64,000 nucleotides of DNA, taken from assembly GCF_030649675.1 (NCBI RefSeq), contig NZ_JAUTDR010000007.1:142024-206023 (forward strand), given 5' to 3'. This document shows, piece by piece, positions 63,854-64,000 of the stretch (its first letter is position 1; every line of letters begins with the position of its first letter). Origin of the DNA: Haliea sp. E1-2-M8. GTDB taxonomy: Bacteria > Pseudomonadota > Gammaproteobacteria > Pseudomonadales > Halieaceae. The notes under the pieces were generated by a model that did no database searches, had not been told where the DNA came from, and saw only the letters and a program-made list of their open reading frames with translations. A program made the position numbers and the translations under genes.

Positions 63854-64000
63854 TGTAGTGGTTCACTGATTTTGGATACGCTTTTAGGTGGTAGCCTACC
63901 ACTCGGGAGGAGTGTTCAGATGCGTGCAAGGGGTTCTACCCCACTTCCACGGACACTTCAAAGAAGCCCATAATGGGCAAAAGGAGTGTTTATGTCGAAG
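63854..64000 (+). mobile_element. Possible left end of an IS3-like insertion sequence, cut by window edge
   Basis: TGTAGTGGTTCACTGATTTT at 63854 has the look of an IS terminal repeat (TGTAGTGG...). A leader follows with a perfect GTGGTAG-C-CTACCAC palindrome (63888-63902), a GGGG/CCCC hairpin, and AAGGAG ahead of an ATG at 63992 reading MSK, typical of an IS3 orfA start. Only three codons are visible. The other end and any target duplication lie outside. An alternative is the leader of another operon, since GGTGGTAGCCTA also resembles ops weakly. Confidence 0.35.

Noticed and set aside
1..64000. tRNA, rRNA or CRISPR array
   Set aside because: No cloverleaf, rRNA motif or regularly spaced repeat was seen on either strand.

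Overview
The window looks like chromosome from a GC-rich gammaproteobacterium, most likely a marine Cellvibrionales/Halieaceae- or Pseudomonas-like lineage. This placement rests on an rnt-pyrC/argG neighbourhood as in pseudomonads, mdoGH glucan genes, a DnaE2 with an E. coli-type LexA box, and an RfaH/ops-like signal ahead of polysaccharide genes. It is inference from gene content; no rRNA or tRNA is present to settle it.

Layout. (1) 1-10.7 kb is housekeeping: the start of a pyruvate:ferredoxin oxidoreductase (nifJ), small membrane proteins, rnt-pyrC facing argG, a glycine-zipper lipoprotein, a cytochrome P450 with an internal deletion, an exported amidohydrolase and dnaE2 under its own SOS box. 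(2) 11-20 kb is a patchwork of short genes and relics: a truncated cupin abutting a divergent cis-prenyltransferase, a gamma-glutamylcyclotransferase fragment, a guanidine-II riboswitch with sugE, a VIT-family transporter, a DUF302 protein, an orphan antitoxin-like regulator, MscS-type channels (one decayed), a stand-alone CheB-type methylesterase and a Crp/Fnr regulator. At least three junctions carry sequences resembling worn integron attC sites. (3) 20-35.5 kb holds mdoGH, an Acr3/SBF-type transporter, a rhodanese, a CadC-like regulator with a TolB/TPR region, and a sulfur module (persulfide-dioxygenase/rhodanese fusion plus two YeeE/YedE half-transporters), then a second Crp/Fnr paralogue and a Met-rich exported protein.

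(4) 36-63.6 kb is a surface-polysaccharide locus. It opens with two copies of an EPS-associated MarR gene, one truncated and one intact, each behind the same leader with a GTTCA/TGAAC palindrome and an ops-like TGCGGTAGCCTG element. A third leader with a decayed MarR copy lies at 46.8-47.0 kb. Between copies 2 and 3 sit galE, a dead UDP-glucuronate epimerase, a flippase and a complete pseudaminic-acid pathway (pseB, C, F, G, H, I). After copy 3 the DNA becomes visibly AT-richer. It encodes an ABC flippase, a pseI relic, an oxidoreductase/aminotransferase/acetyltransferase set typical of amino-sugar synthesis, two asparagine-synthetase-type proteins, glycosyltransferase-like proteins, a kinase-like protein, a polymerase-like membrane protein and a methyltransferase. 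The window ends in what may be the left end of an insertion sequence.

Taken together, the right half should build a glycan containing pseudaminic acid and probably an amidated amino sugar. The three leader copies look like module boundaries that keep a transcription-elongation signal in front of exchangeable gene blocks.
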